NCBI RefSeq assembly: GCF_900491745.1
Contig: NZ_UETR01000002.1
Coordinates: 186,001-250,000, forward strand
Reading direction: 5' to 3'
Length of the DNA: 64,000 bases
From: Amarolinea aalborgensis
Lineage (GTDB): Bacteria > Chloroflexota > Anaerolineae > SSC4 > Amarolineaceae
Of this stretch, positions 1-8,926 are shown in pieces. The position numbers were made by a program, and so were the translations under genes. Within the stretch, counting starts at the first letter, position 1; each line of letters starts with the position of its first letter. Below the pieces are notes generated by a model. The model was not told where the DNA came from, made no database searches, and was given only the letters and a program-made list of their open reading frames with translations.

Positions 1-336
1 CAGAGGGCCGTGGATGGTTTCGATCAGGTAGGGTTGCGCATTGCGCAGAAACGAGCCGCCGGTGGTGGAGTAGCGGGTGTGGCCAATCGCCAGGTGTCCT
101 TGCAGCGGGGCCAGATTCTGCTCATCGAACACCTGGGCGACCAATCCCATGCCCTTGTGAATGGCCGCGGTCTGGCCATCGCTCACGGCAATGCCTGCAC
201 TTTCCTGTCCGCGGTGCTGTAAGGCGTACAGCCCAAAGAACGTGATGCGAGCCACGTCTGCACCCGGTGCGCAGATCGCGAATACGCCGCACGCATCGCT
301 AAACTTGTCGCTGACCTGCTCATCCACATCATGCAT
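1..336 (-). CDS. purF: Amidophosphoribosyltransferase, N-terminal part (cut by window edge)
   Basis: This is the 5' 112 codons of PurF, which makes phosphoribosylamine from PRPP and glutamine in the first committed step of purine synthesis. The translation begins MHDVDEQVSDKFSDACGVFAI. Cys16 sits in the ACGVFAI context and is the expected N-terminal nucleophile after propeptide removal. It is followed by GLYALQHRGQESAGIAV and IGHTRYSTTGG, the Ntn-glutaminase signatures. The start is ATG at 336, and the gene runs off the left edge. It follows purE and purC on the same strand, so it is probably the third gene of that group. The family assignment is secure; the PRTase domain lies outside the window. 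Confidence 0.95.
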   Translation of the reverse strand, partial: MHDVDEQVSDKFSDACGVFAICAPGADVARITFFGLYALQHRGQESAGIAVSDGQTAAIHKGMGLVAQVFDEQNLAPLQGHLAIGHTRYSTTGGSFLRNAQPYLIETIHGPL

Positions 337-362
337 GTAACAACACCCGTTCTTCTATCCAG

Positions 363-391
363 AAGCCTGATTTCTGCAAGAAACCAGGCTT
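363..391. terminator. Hairpin between purE and purF
   Basis: AAGCCTG at 363-369 pairs with CAGGCTT at 385-391, and the stem is extended inward by TTTCT/AGAAA. A run of four T follows on the plus strand only. It could be a weak plus-strand terminator or an mRNA-processing or attenuation hairpin in the minus-strand pur transcript, where no T run follows. Confidence 0.45.
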
Positions 392-400
392 TTCGGCTTG

Positions 401-883
401 CTAACGCAAGTCACGGTCGTCGGCTTCGATGGCCGCACGCAACGCAGCCTGATAGGCGAAGACGCGTTTGCGCAGCTCTTCATGACCCAACGCCAGAATT
501 TTCGCTGCCAGCAGCGCCGCCGCCTCCGGCTCCAACACAGTGGCGGGCGCAACGCCGCTTGGCATGCGCAGCGTCGAGTAAATGTCACCGCCGCCGAAGC
601 GGTCCGCGTAGGGCGGGCAGGCGATAACAGGCGCAATCACATTCGCATCTACAAAACCGCTGAGTGCATTCGAGCGGCCGGCAATGGTGATGTACACCTT
701 GGGGCGGGGGTCGGCTTCGTAGTGTTCCAGAATGTGTAGCACGTGCAGCGGCGATTTGTGCGCCGAGCCGACGCGCAGTTCACTGTAAATGCCCAGCGCC
801 GTGAGCACCTTGGCGATGGCCTGCCCGTGGCTCAAATCCGCTTTGGACCCCATGATGATGGGGACGATGATGTCATGACTCAT
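401..883 (-). CDS. purE: Class II PurE: AIR carboxylase (4-carboxy-AIR forming)
   Basis: PurE makes 4-carboxyaminoimidazole ribonucleotide. The product is 160 aa. The ATG at 883 is preferred over the longer frame because AAGGAG lies 8 bases upstream. The sequence has the class II hallmarks: GSAHKSP instead of class I SAHRTP, then AGRSNALSGFVDA and VIACPP, then LRMPSGVAPATVLEPE. These match the animal PAICS carboxylase domain and, as I recall it, Treponema denticola PurE, rather than the class I AGGAAHLPGM pattern. Class II enzymes use CO2 directly on AIR and need no PurK, and no purK is seen in this window. Calling it N5-CAIR mutase would therefore probably be wrong. It lies 100 bases after purC. 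Confidence 0.93.
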   Translation of the reverse strand: MSHDIIVPIIMGSKADLSHGQAIAKVLTALGIYSELRVGSAHKSPLHVLHILEHYEADPRPKVYITIAGRSNALSGFVDANVIAPVIACPPYADRFGGGDIYSTLRMPSGVAPATVLEPEAAALLAAKILALGHEELRKRVFAYQAALRAAIEADDRDLR

Positions 884-957
884 GTCGGCCACTCCTTTGT
901 GTTCCACCAACCTTCATAGGTGGTCCTTCTGGTTGGATGTACGCTGCGTTCGGAAGT

Positions 958-981
958 GGCGCCTGTGATCAAGCAGGCGCC
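958..981. terminator. GC-rich hairpin between purC and purE
   Basis: GGCGCCTG at 958-965 is a perfect inverted copy of CAGGCGCC at 974-981, with an 8-base loop. It lies just after the purC stop and before the purE ribosome site. There is no T run, so it is more likely an RNA stability or pausing element than a full terminator. Confidence 0.4.
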
Positions 982-984
982 TGG

Positions 985-1734
985 CTAAAACTGGGCGGTC
1001 ATCTCGGCCACTGTCCTGTATTTCTCCATCAAATCGGCCAGGCCCTTCTGCGTGACTACCTGCATGTTGCGGTAAATCTGCTTGTCGAGCATCTGCGCCT
1101 TATCGCCGCCCGGCCAGAGGCGCCAGGAGTCGTTGTCAATCACGTCCGCCACCACCAGGTTGTCGGCGCTGAAGCCGAGCAAGCGCCCGAACTCAATCTT
1201 CAGGTCTACCAATTGGATGCTTTGCCTGGCCCAGGCTTGTTCCAGCAACTCAAAGACCTGGCGTCCCAGTTTGATGAAAAGGTCTACCTCGACATCGCTG
1301 GCAATGTCGCTCTTGACAATCTCCAAGCCGGAAATCTGGGGGTCATGGCGCGCGTCATCCTTGAGAAAGAACTCGACCAGCGGTGGTTCGAAACGGTGAC
1401 CCTCGGCCGTGTCGGGATGGCGCTTGAGATAGGAGCCGGTCGCCAGTCGGCGCATGACCACTTCGATCGGAATCATGGTGCAGCGGCGCACCAGGGTCAC
1501 GTCCGCGGCCGGCGCGGAGACGAAATGGGTGGGCACTTCGTGCCGGTTCAGATAGGTAAAGACATTGGCGGTCGTCCGTCCGGCCACCTGGCCCTTACCC
1601 TCGATGACGTTGCGCCGGGCGCCATCGCCCGCGGTGATGCTGTCTTTGTGCACCAGGTAGGCCAGGTGCGGATTATCCGCGTGCGCATAAACAGTTTTGG
1701 TTTTGCCTTCGGCCAGTTTCATTCCGTATTGCAT
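985..1734 (-). CDS. purC: SAICAR synthetase (phosphoribosylaminoimidazole-succinocarboxamide synthase)
   Basis: PurC joins CAIR and aspartate with ATP to give SAICAR, the step after PurE. The product is 249 aa, normal for the family. The N-terminus reads MQYGMKLAEGKTKTVY, the ATP-grasp-like glycine/lysine loop. RRLATGSYLKR is the typical substrate-binding segment, and LVDLKIEFG with VVADVIDNDSWRLW are the C-terminal signatures. ATG at 1734 is chosen over the upstream in-frame ATG because GGAGGAG stands 6 bases before it. It is transcribed toward purE and purF. Its promoter region is shared, back to back, with the HEPN gene. Confidence 0.95.
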   Translation of the reverse strand: MQYGMKLAEGKTKTVYAHADNPHLAYLVHKDSITAGDGARRNVIEGKGQVAGRTTANVFTYLNRHEVPTHFVSAPAADVTLVRRCTMIPIEVVMRRLATGSYLKRHPDTAEGHRFEPPLVEFFLKDDARHDPQISGLEIVKSDIASDVEVDLFIKLGRQVFELLEQAWARQSIQLVDLKIEFGRLLGFSADNLVVADVIDNDSWRLWPGGDKAQMLDKQIYRNMQVVTQKGLADLMEKYRTVAEMTAQF

Positions 1735-1751
1735 ATTTCTCCTCCGGTTCA

Positions 1752-1804
1752 TTGCTTCTTGGCTCAGAATCGGTTACAATACCAACCAACATTGTCGTAA
1801 TCAA
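1752..1804. promoter_or_regulatory. Overlapping divergent promoters sharing one -10 region (purC / HEPN-MNT)
   Basis: On the plus strand TTGCTT (1752-1757) and TACAAT (1775-1780) are 17 bp apart and lead to the HEPN gene. On the minus strand TTGATT (1804-1799) and TATTGT (1781-1776) are also 17 bp apart and lead to purC. The two -10 boxes overlap by five bases, so polymerase could not occupy both at once. This is a sequence match only. Confidence 0.5.
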
Positions 1805-1814
1805 AGGAATTGGT

Positions 1815-2213
1815 ATGTCTGTTCATGACGATTGGTTCGCAGAAGCAGCTAACGACCTCCGCGCGGCTCAACTCCTGTGTGACAACGGTTTCTATGCCAA
1901 GTGCGCTTTTCACTGCCAGCAAGCCGGCGAGAAAGCCATGAAAGCGCTCTTGTATGCACAGGCCCAGCGCCCTCGAGGACATTCGGTGGTTGACTTGCTG
2001 ACTGCGTATGCAACCCTGGCCAACCTATCACCAGACCTGCGCATTGCCGATGCGGCCCGGCATCTTGACCAGCATGATACCAGCACACGCTATCCAGACG
2101 CCGCGCCGATGACGCCGTCGTCTCACTATCAGCTGTATGAAGCTGAAGAGTCACTGGATAACGCGCAGACGTTAGTTGATTATGCAAGAGGCATTCTGTA
2201 TGCTGCAACATGA
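1815..2213 (+). CDS. HEPN domain protein, likely toxin of a HEPN/MNT module
   Basis: A 132-aa all-helical HEPN-family protein. ATG 1815 is chosen because AAAGGAAT lies just upstream and the MSVHDDWFAEAANDLRAA start fits the family. Helix 2 carries FHCQQAGEKAMKALL, the usual QQAxEKxxKAL signature. RYPDA near residue 97 is typical of the PF05168 group. The RX4HXY motif known from characterised HepT toxins is not evident; there is an SHY a little downstream. The stop codon overlaps the MNT gene by 14 bases. In known pairs the HEPN partner is an RNase inactivated by AMPylation, so that role here is inference. The local sequence is more AT-rich than the flanking pur genes, which suggests acquisition. 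Confidence 0.85.
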   Translation: MSVHDDWFAEAANDLRAAQLLCDNGFYAKCAFHCQQAGEKAMKALLYAQAQRPRGHSVVDLLTAYATLANLSPDLRIADAARHLDQHDTSTRYPDAAPMTPSSHYQLYEAEESLDNAQTLVDYARGILYAAT

Positions 2214-2625
2214 TCTTCAAATGAAAGCCAATCGTTACGCGCGGCTAGTCTCTGAGGCCATCAAGCCCGATTGTATTATTCTCTATGGCTCTGTGGCGCG
2301 CAACCAAGCTGGGCCAGACAGCGATATTGATATCCTGGTTATCGGAGGAAACCTGGAACCGAACTGGTTCACGCGCATGACCCAGTTATCGCGGTTGGTT
2401 AACGGCAACGGACCGATAGAAGCCATCGGCTATACCCGCGCCGAGTGGGACAGCATGATGAAAGACAAGCACGTCACCGTCCTGGAAGCACTCAACGATG
2501 GTATTCCCCTGCACGGCAAAGCTCTCTTTGCGCAATGGCGTTCCGAATTCGAACACTGGCAGGCGCTCGGCTTACGACAAATACCGGCCTGCTGGATATT
2601 GCCTCCCGTACTTCAACCGACCTAA
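2200..2625 (+). CDS. MNT-type nucleotidyltransferase, likely antitoxin
   Basis: A 141-aa minimal nucleotidyltransferase. LYGSVARNQAGPDSDIDILV at about residues 27-46 fits the GS-X10-D-X-D catalytic pattern exactly, with the two metal-binding aspartates as SDID. MntA proteins of this kind AMPylate and silence their HEPN partner. The start is taken as ATG 2200, with AGAGG 8 bases upstream; ATG 2182 and ATG 2221 are alternatives. It overlaps the HEPN gene. Its TAA stop (2623-2625) overlaps the purB TAG stop (2622-2624) on the other strand, so the cassette is packed tightly against purB with no intergenic terminator. Confidence 0.85.
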   Translation: MLQHDLQMKANRYARLVSEAIKPDCIILYGSVARNQAGPDSDIDILVIGGNLEPNWFTRMTQLSRLVNGNGPIEAIGYTRAEWDSMMKDKHVTVLEALNDGIPLHGKALFAQWRSEFEHWQALGLRQIPACWILPPVLQPT

Positions 2626-4034
2626 TCTCCCGCGTGGTGGCGAATCTTCGCCGCCAACGCTCTGGCTCGTGCAGGGGCGTCGCCCACGTAGTGCGACGCG
2701 TCGAGCAAGCTGGCAATTTGCCCCGGCGGCGCCAACTCCTGGATGCGGCCATCCGCTGCGAGGCGCGCGGCCAGCGGATTCGGTGCGCCGCTCTGCATGG
2801 CCGCCCAGGCGGCCAGGCTGTGTTCGCGTATGACTTCGTGCAGCGTCTGCCGGTCACCGCCCGCCTTGACCGCTTCCATCAACAGGCGTTCGCTCGCTGC
2901 AAAGACGCCGTAAGTCGCCAGGTTGCGGGCGATGGCCCCCTCGTTGATGACCAGCCCTTGCAGCAAACGACAGGCCGTCTGCACGATTTCGTCCACGGCC
3001 AGGAACGCGTCGGGGAAAAGTACACGCCGGTTGGCGGAATCGTCCAACGTCCGCTCCAGCAAGCTGTGCGCCGCATTGTCCCAGGCGACGCGCGGCAGCG
3101 CAGCCACGAAACGCGCCAGGCTGTCCATCTTCTCCGCGTTGATCGGGTTGCGCTTGAAGGGCATGGCCGATGAGCCGACCTGCTGGCGCCCAAACGGCTC
3201 CGCCCATTCGCCCAGCGGCGGCGACTGCAGCAGACGCAGGTCGAAAGCGAACTTATACAAGCTGCCGGCCAGCCCGGCCAGCGCGTTGAGCACCAGCCAA
3301 TCCTGCTTGCGCGGGTACGTTTGCGTCACCACGTCATACTCAGGCAGATCGAGATCAGCCATGACGCGCGCCGACAGCTCAGCCGCGGTCATGGCTGCGC
3401 CCGTCAACAACTGTTCGTACGAGGCGGATGTGCCCACCGCGCCGCGCAGGCCCTTGCCGCGAATCGCCTGGCGCACGCGCGCCAGCTCATCCAAGTCCGC
3501 CAGCAAATCCTGTCCGGTCTGCGCCAACCGGTAGCCGAGCGTCGTTGGTTCGGCCGGCTGTAGATGCGTGAACGCCATGCCTGGCAAATCGGCGTAGCGC
3601 TCGATGTGCTCGGCCAGGATCACCAGGCAGCGCCGCAACCCAGCTATGATCAGGTCCATGGCCTGGCGCAGGCGCAGCGCCTCGACATTGTCCAAGATAT
3701 CCATGCTCGTGGCGCCCAAGTGAATGATCGGCCCGCCCACCGTACACTGTTCGGCGAACACTCGAATCTCGGCCATGAGGTCGTGCTGGATAGCGGCCTC
3801 GATCTCTTGCGCGCGTGCGATGTCAATCTGATCGGCATGCGCTTCCAGGTCGGCCACCTGCGCGGGCGTGACCAGGCCGGCCGCCATCTGGCCGCGCGCC
3901 AGGGCCACCCACACGCGGCGCAGCAGGCGGCGCTTGTGCTCTTCAGACCAGAGCTGGCGCATCGCCTGACTGCCGTAGCGCCAGGTGAAGGGAGAAATGT
4001 AGGTGTCGTGGGCAAAAGCGAAGTCAGCGCTCAT
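2622..4034 (-). CDS. purB: Adenylosuccinate lyase
   Basis: PurB splits SAICAR to AICAR and adenylosuccinate to AMP, releasing fumarate. The product is 470 aa, in the usual range. The fumarase/aspartase superfamily signature is GSSAMPFKRNPINAEKM at about residue 277, the flexible loop with the catalytic serine. TSMDILDN and the TSASYEQLL segment fit the other conserved regions. The start is ATG 4034 because it overlaps the purA stop as ATGA, which implies translational coupling; the longer reading frame runs back into purA. Its stop codon overlaps that of the convergent MNT gene. Confidence 0.95.
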   Translation of the reverse strand: MSADFAFAHDTYISPFTWRYGSQAMRQLWSEEHKRRLLRRVWVALARGQMAAGLVTPAQVADLEAHADQIDIARAQEIEAAIQHDLMAEIRVFAEQCTVGGPIIHLGATSMDILDNVEALRLRQAMDLIIAGLRRCLVILAEHIERYADLPGMAFTHLQPAEPTTLGYRLAQTGQDLLADLDELARVRQAIRGKGLRGAVGTSASYEQLLTGAAMTAAELSARVMADLDLPEYDVVTQTYPRKQDWLVLNALAGLAGSLYKFAFDLRLLQSPPLGEWAEPFGRQQVGSSAMPFKRNPINAEKMDSLARFVAALPRVAWDNAAHSLLERTLDDSANRRVLFPDAFLAVDEIVQTACRLLQGLVINEGAIARNLATYGVFAASERLLMEAVKAGGDRQTLHEVIREHSLAAWAAMQSGAPNPLAARLAADGRIQELAPPGQIASLLDASHYVGDAPARARALAAKIRHHAGD

Positions 4035-5296
4035 ACGGCAAAGATCTTGTCTCGCTCTGGACTGACCGAAACCCAACGGATGGGAACGCCGGCCAGGTCT
4101 TGGATACGGCGTAGATAGGCCTGCGCGGCCGCTGGTAGTTCATCCCAGGAACGACAGTTGGTGGTGGGCGCTTGCCAGCCCGGCCACGATTCATAGACCG
4201 CTTCAGCTTCTTGCAGGAGCGGCGTGTCCGGCATATAGTCAATGATGCGCTCGCCGACCCTGTAACCAACGCAGATCTTCAACTCTGGCAAGGTGTCGAG
4301 CACATCGAGTTTGGTGATGGCAAGGTGGGTGAAGCCGTTGAGCCACGCCGAATGGGCCATCGCCACGCCGTCGAACCAGCCGCAGCGCCGCGGGCGCCCG
4401 GTGGTGGCGCCAAATTCGCGGCCAATCTCACGGATGGTCTTGCCTGTGTCATCGAACAGTTCCACCGGGAATGGCCCGGCCCCGACGCACGTTGAGTAGG
4501 CCTTGACCACGCCGATGATCTCATCGAGCGCCGTGGGCGGCAGGCCTGCGCCGACGGCGGCGAAGGAGGCCGATGGATTCGATGACGTGACATAAGGATA
4601 CGTGCCCCAGTCAATGTCGCGCATGATGCCGAGTTGACCTTCGAGCAAGATGAACTTACCGGCCCGGTATAGGTCACGGATCATAGGCACGGTGTCTACG
4701 ATGCGACCGTACAGGGCTTCGTGCCAGGTCATGCACAGGTCGAAAAGCTCATCCACGCTCCAAACTGGTTGACCGTAGTGCTGCAAAACCTGGTTCTTAT
4801 GAGGGAGAATCTGCTCCAGGCGTTCGCGCAGCCAGCCCTGGTGCTTGAGGTCGCCCAGGCGCACGCCCCAGCGCGCGGCTTTGTCCGCGTAGGCTGGGCC
4901 GATGCCGCGCTTGGTGGTGCCAATGGCGCGCCCGCCGCGCGCCATCTCCTCCAGGCCATCGAGCTGGCGGTGATATGGCATCAAGATCTGCGCCCGGTCC
5001 GACAGCCAGAGATTGGCGAGGTCCACCCCGGCGGCCGCCAGTTCGTGCATTTCGTCCAGCAGCGCGGCCGGATTCACCACGGCGCCAGTGCCGATGATGT
5101 TGACCGTGGCCGGATTGAAGATTCCAGAAGGCACCAGGTGCAGGCGGAACGTCCCGAATTGGTTGATGACCGTGTGGCCGGCATTGTCGCCGCCCTGAAA
5201 ACGGATCACGCAGGCCGCATCCTGGGCCAGGAAATCTACGACGCGGCCTTTTCCTTCATCGCCCCACTGCGCCCCGACGATGGCAACAACGGTCAT
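4031..5296 (-). CDS. purA: Adenylosuccinate synthetase
   Basis: PurA joins IMP and aspartate using GTP to form adenylosuccinate, which PurB then cleaves. The product is 421 aa. The N-terminus VVAIVGAQWGDEGKGRVVD holds the GDEGKG phosphate loop, and GGDNAGHT follows at about residue 36. GTTKRGIGPAY and the TGRPRRCGWFD segment are classic. The start ATG 5296 has AAGGAG upstream. It forms a two-gene unit with purB through an ATGA overlap. The 120 bases ahead of it hold a palindromic tandem repeat. Confidence 0.97.
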   Translation of the reverse strand: MTVVAIVGAQWGDEGKGRVVDFLAQDAACVIRFQGGDNAGHTVINQFGTFRLHLVPSGIFNPATVNIIGTGAVVNPAALLDEMHELAAAGVDLANLWLSDRAQILMPYHRQLDGLEEMARGGRAIGTTKRGIGPAYADKAARWGVRLGDLKHQGWLRERLEQILPHKNQVLQHYGQPVWSVDELFDLCMTWHEALYGRIVDTVPMIRDLYRAGKFILLEGQLGIMRDIDWGTYPYVTSSNPSASFAAVGAGLPPTALDEIIGVVKAYSTCVGAGPFPVELFDDTGKTIREIGREFGATTGRPRRCGWFDGVAMAHSAWLNGFTHLAITKLDVLDTLPELKICVGYRVGERIIDYMPDTPLLQEAEAVYESWPGWQAPTTNCRSWDELPAAAQAYLRRIQDLAGVPIRWVSVSPERDKIFAV

Positions 5297-5335
5297 GTCA
5301 ATTCTCCTTAGCTTTCAATCTCAAGCGCCCGCAAA

Positions 5336-5412
5336 CCGGGGGATTGCGTTAAGATGGCGGGCAATCCGGGGGATTGCGTTACGATGACGGGCAATCCGGG
5401 GGATTGCGTTAC
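5336..5412. repeat. Palindromic 30-bp tandem repeat, 2.6 copies
   Basis: Units start at 5336, 5366 and 5396 (the last partial), each opening CCGGGGGATTGCGTTA. The period is exactly 30 bp with two or three substitutions between copies. At the unit junctions GCAATCC-GGG-GGATTGC forms a 7-bp perfect stem with a 3-base loop; the first copy has a mismatch. The array occupies most of the gap between the trpB2 stop and the purA ribosome site. It could fold into serial hairpins in the minus-strand transcript and act as terminator, stabiliser or attenuator. Confidence 0.85.
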
Positions 5413-5416
5413 AGGT

Positions 5417-6775
<1,359 letters not shown>

Positions 6776-6857
6776 GACGGCGAACCTCCTGGCTGGTAGA
6801 TTAGTCTGATGTCTGCACACAACGACGCGCAGGAAGAAACGACAGCGACGGCGTCTT

Positions 6858-7706
6858 TCACCACGCAAACTCGGTCAATAGGGGGAAATGATCGGACGCC
6901 AGGCGAACATCATCGTCGTCCAGGCGATGGCAATCGGTCACCTGGTCGGCCAGAGGTCCGGCGGCCAGGCAAAAATCAATGCGGATTTTCTCTTGGGTCG
7001 TGCTGTAGGTCAGTCCGGGGCCGCGACCGGCGCAGGCAAAACAGTCGAGGTATCCGGCCTTGAACAGGCGCGGCAGCACCTGCATACCGTCGCGTACCAG
7101 GTGTGCGGCGATCGCATCGGCCTGCAGACGGGCCACGGCCTCTTCTTGGTTGACATAATCGTTGGGGGCCAGGGCGTTGAGATCACCCAGGAGCAGATGC
7201 GAGCGGTCGCGGTCGCGGCCGGCCCAGAGCAGCAGCGCCTGCACCTGACCCATGCGCACCGCTTCGCTCTGATGATCGAGGTGTGTGGTGTACACGGTGA
7301 GCGCGCGGTGATCAGGCAGGAGGAGGCGCGCTTCGAGCAGGGCACGCGCCGGGTGGCCGGCAGGGGTGGTCAACCGGTGTCCGGCAAAGGCCAGGATGGG
7401 ATGTGGGCTCAGGATGGCGTTGCCAAAAGCCGTCTGTGGATCGTCGAAGGGGCCGGGCGGAATGGTGGGCGCAAAAACGAAACGCATGCCGAGGCGTTCA
7501 GCCAGGCGCGCCAACAGCGGCTGCGCGGCGTCCGGCTGGATGAGCGGATGGTAGACTTCATTGAGCGCCACCACGTCGAGCGGCGTCGCGTCAGCGACAG
7601 CGCCGGTGATGATGCGCGCCAGCCGTTCCACATCCAGCCGTCCATCTACGCCCTTCCAGCCGTGGATATTGAAGGCTAGTGCACGTAGCACGAGTGTAAA
7701 TCCCAC
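6858..7706 (-). CDS. Endonuclease/exonuclease/phosphatase (EEP) family protein, copy 2
   Basis: A 282-aa metal-dependent phosphohydrolase of the EEP (DNase I-like) superfamily. The motifs appear in order: AFNIHGW near the N-terminus, LNEVYHP with the metal-binding glutamate, TTHLDHQ, GDLNAL, and ASDHFPLL with the catalytic Asp-His pair at the C-terminus. It is clearly a paralogue of the gene just upstream, which it overlaps by 31 bases. The start is uncertain: the GTG at 7706 lies inside the upstream gene and a second in-frame GTG lies five codons later. No signal peptide is seen. The substrate cannot be told: DNA, phospholipid and phosphoinositide enzymes all share this fold. Confidence 0.8.
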   Translation of the reverse strand: MGFTLVLRALAFNIHGWKGVDGRLDVERLARIITGAVADATPLDVVALNEVYHPLIQPDAAQPLLARLAERLGMRFVFAPTIPPGPFDDPQTAFGNAILSPHPILAFAGHRLTTPAGHPARALLEARLLLPDHRALTVYTTHLDHQSEAVRMGQVQALLLWAGRDRDRSHLLLGDLNALAPNDYVNQEEAVARLQADAIAAHLVRDGMQVLPRLFKAGYLDCFACAGRGPGLTYSTTQEKIRIDFCLAAGPLADQVTDCHRLDDDDVRLASDHFPLLTEFAW

Positions 7707-8449
7707 TCTAGCAGTAGCGGCAGGTGATCGGAAGCCACGCGCGTCAGGTAGTTATCGAGCACCTCAGCATAGACGAGGCGGTTGGCCCACAGAGTTGGGA
7801 CGAAGACGTAGTCAATACGGAAGATAGGGCGGCGCGCCGGGAAGGTGGCGCCGATGCCGCGCCCAACCTGGGCGAAAACGTCCACATAGCCGGCTTCGCG
7901 CAGATGGGTCAGCGTCGCCGGCACCCATCGTTCGCGACGCGGGGTATGGGTGTTGAAGTCGCCTGCAATCAAGTGCGGGTAGCTGAAGTCGCGGGCTTCA
8001 CGCAGCAGCCCACGAATCTGCCACAGGCGCACTGCTTCCAGTGCATGATCGAGATGCGTCACGCCAAAGGTGAACGCATGCTGATAACCTTTGACCGCAA
8101 TATGAGCCAGCAGCACGGACCGCTGCTGCGTGCCAGGCAGCCGGGGAAGAAGGTGGTTGTTGAAATCGCGGATCGGATGCCGACTGAGGATGGCGTTGCC
8201 CACCGGTCCGCGCCAATCGGTCCCTTCGATGTGGCGCGTGCTGCTGCCGAATGACCAGTTCATGCCCACGGCTTGAGCCAGGTCAACCAGGGGGAATTCA
8301 AGATGACCGCGGCGCCGCACGGGGTGCACGACTTCGTTCAATGAGACCAGGTCGGCCCCGCTTTGACTGATGACCGCAGCCAGACGTTCGATGTCAGCGC
8401 GGCCATCGCGGCCATCCCAATGATGGATATTATAGGTCAGAATGCGCAT
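7676..8449 (-). CDS. Endonuclease/exonuclease/phosphatase (EEP) family protein, copy 1
   Basis: A 257-aa EEP-superfamily hydrolase. It starts MRILTYNIHHWDG with the first metal/Asn motif, then LNEVVHP, THLDHALE, AGDFNTH and ASDHLPLL at the end. The layout matches its downstream neighbour segment for segment, so the pair looks like a tandem duplication that has since diverged strongly. It lies just downstream of tatA and is probably co-transcribed from the promoter at 8802-8830. No signal peptide or membrane segment is present. Function beyond a divalent-metal phosphodiesterase or phosphatase is not known. Confidence 0.8.
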   Translation of the reverse strand: MRILTYNIHHWDGRDGRADIERLAAVISQSGADLVSLNEVVHPVRRRGHLEFPLVDLAQAVGMNWSFGSSTRHIEGTDWRGPVGNAILSRHPIRDFNNHLLPRLPGTQQRSVLLAHIAVKGYQHAFTFGVTHLDHALEAVRLWQIRGLLREARDFSYPHLIAGDFNTHTPRRERWVPATLTHLREAGYVDVFAQVGRGIGATFPARRPIFRIDYVFVPTLWANRLVYAEVLDNYLTRVASDHLPLLLEWDLHSCYVH

Positions 8450-8500
8450 GGGTGGTTGTCTTCAGTCAACAGGGGCCATGTACGGCGCCTCACGCGGCGC

Positions 8501-8674
8501 TTAGGACCCGGCCGGCCCCGGCGGTGTTTTTGGCTGATCGTTGTCGTTTTGGCTGGCTTTGCGAAACTCGGAAAGGCTGCGGCCAATTGCGCCGCCCACT
8601 TCGGGCAGTTTGCCAGCGCCAAAAACGACGACCACAATCACCAGAATCAGAAAGAGTTCAGTTGAACCGATCAT
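8501..8674 (-). CDS. tatA: Twin-arginine translocase subunit TatA/E
   Basis: A 57-aa protein with one N-terminal membrane helix (MIGSTELFLILVIVVVVFGA), a hinge (GAGKLPEVGGAIG) and a short amphipathic helix (RSLSEFRKA), the standard TatA design. TatA forms the pore through which folded proteins cross the membrane. ATG 8674 is chosen because AAGGAG lies 7 bases upstream; the longer frame adds an unrelated tail. It is transcribed away from the tatB-tatC pair of the plus-strand operon starting at 8964, so the Tat genes are split over two diverging units. Confidence 0.92.
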   Translation of the reverse strand: MIGSTELFLILVIVVVVFGAGKLPEVGGAIGRSLSEFRKASQNDNDQPKTPPGPAGS

Positions 8675-8801
8675 CGCGATCTCCTTGAATAACACGGGAA
8701 CCGACCTACACGGCGGTCGTTCCTTTGATGGATCACGCACGCGGCTGTTCGTTTTGTTCACACTTCGCATCTCAGATGGCAGCCCGCTCACGCGTCGCCT
8801 G

Positions 8802-8830
8802 ATTATAGCACGATTCCGACAGCGTTACAA
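8802..8830 (-). promoter_or_regulatory. Strong promoter candidate for tatA and the EEP genes
   Basis: On the minus strand TTGTAA (8830-8825) and a perfect TATAAT (8807-8802) are separated by 17 bp. The predicted transcript would start near 8795 and carry a leader of about 120 bases before tatA. Confidence 0.65.
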
Positions 8831-8926
8831 ACAAGGTTTGGAGAGCGTAACGGGCTGGGAACGCGGGCGTCTCGTCTGTACTCTCCGCCAGTGACGCTTT
8901 GAGGTTCCGCGCTTTTGCCCGGCGCT

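Noticed and set aside
401..910. PurE start at the first codon of the longer frame (910)
   Set aside because: AAGGAG lies between 883 and that start and is well placed only for ATG 883.
937..1800. A 287-codon plus-strand open frame opposite purC
   Set aside because: It mirrors purC, has no family resemblance and no ribosome site. Long antisense frames are expected in GC-rich genes. The same applies to 26168-27580, 30901-32094 and 56474-57673.
5336..5412. Possible CRISPR array
   Set aside because: The units abut with a 30-bp period and no variable spacers, and no cas gene is near. It is a tandem repeat.
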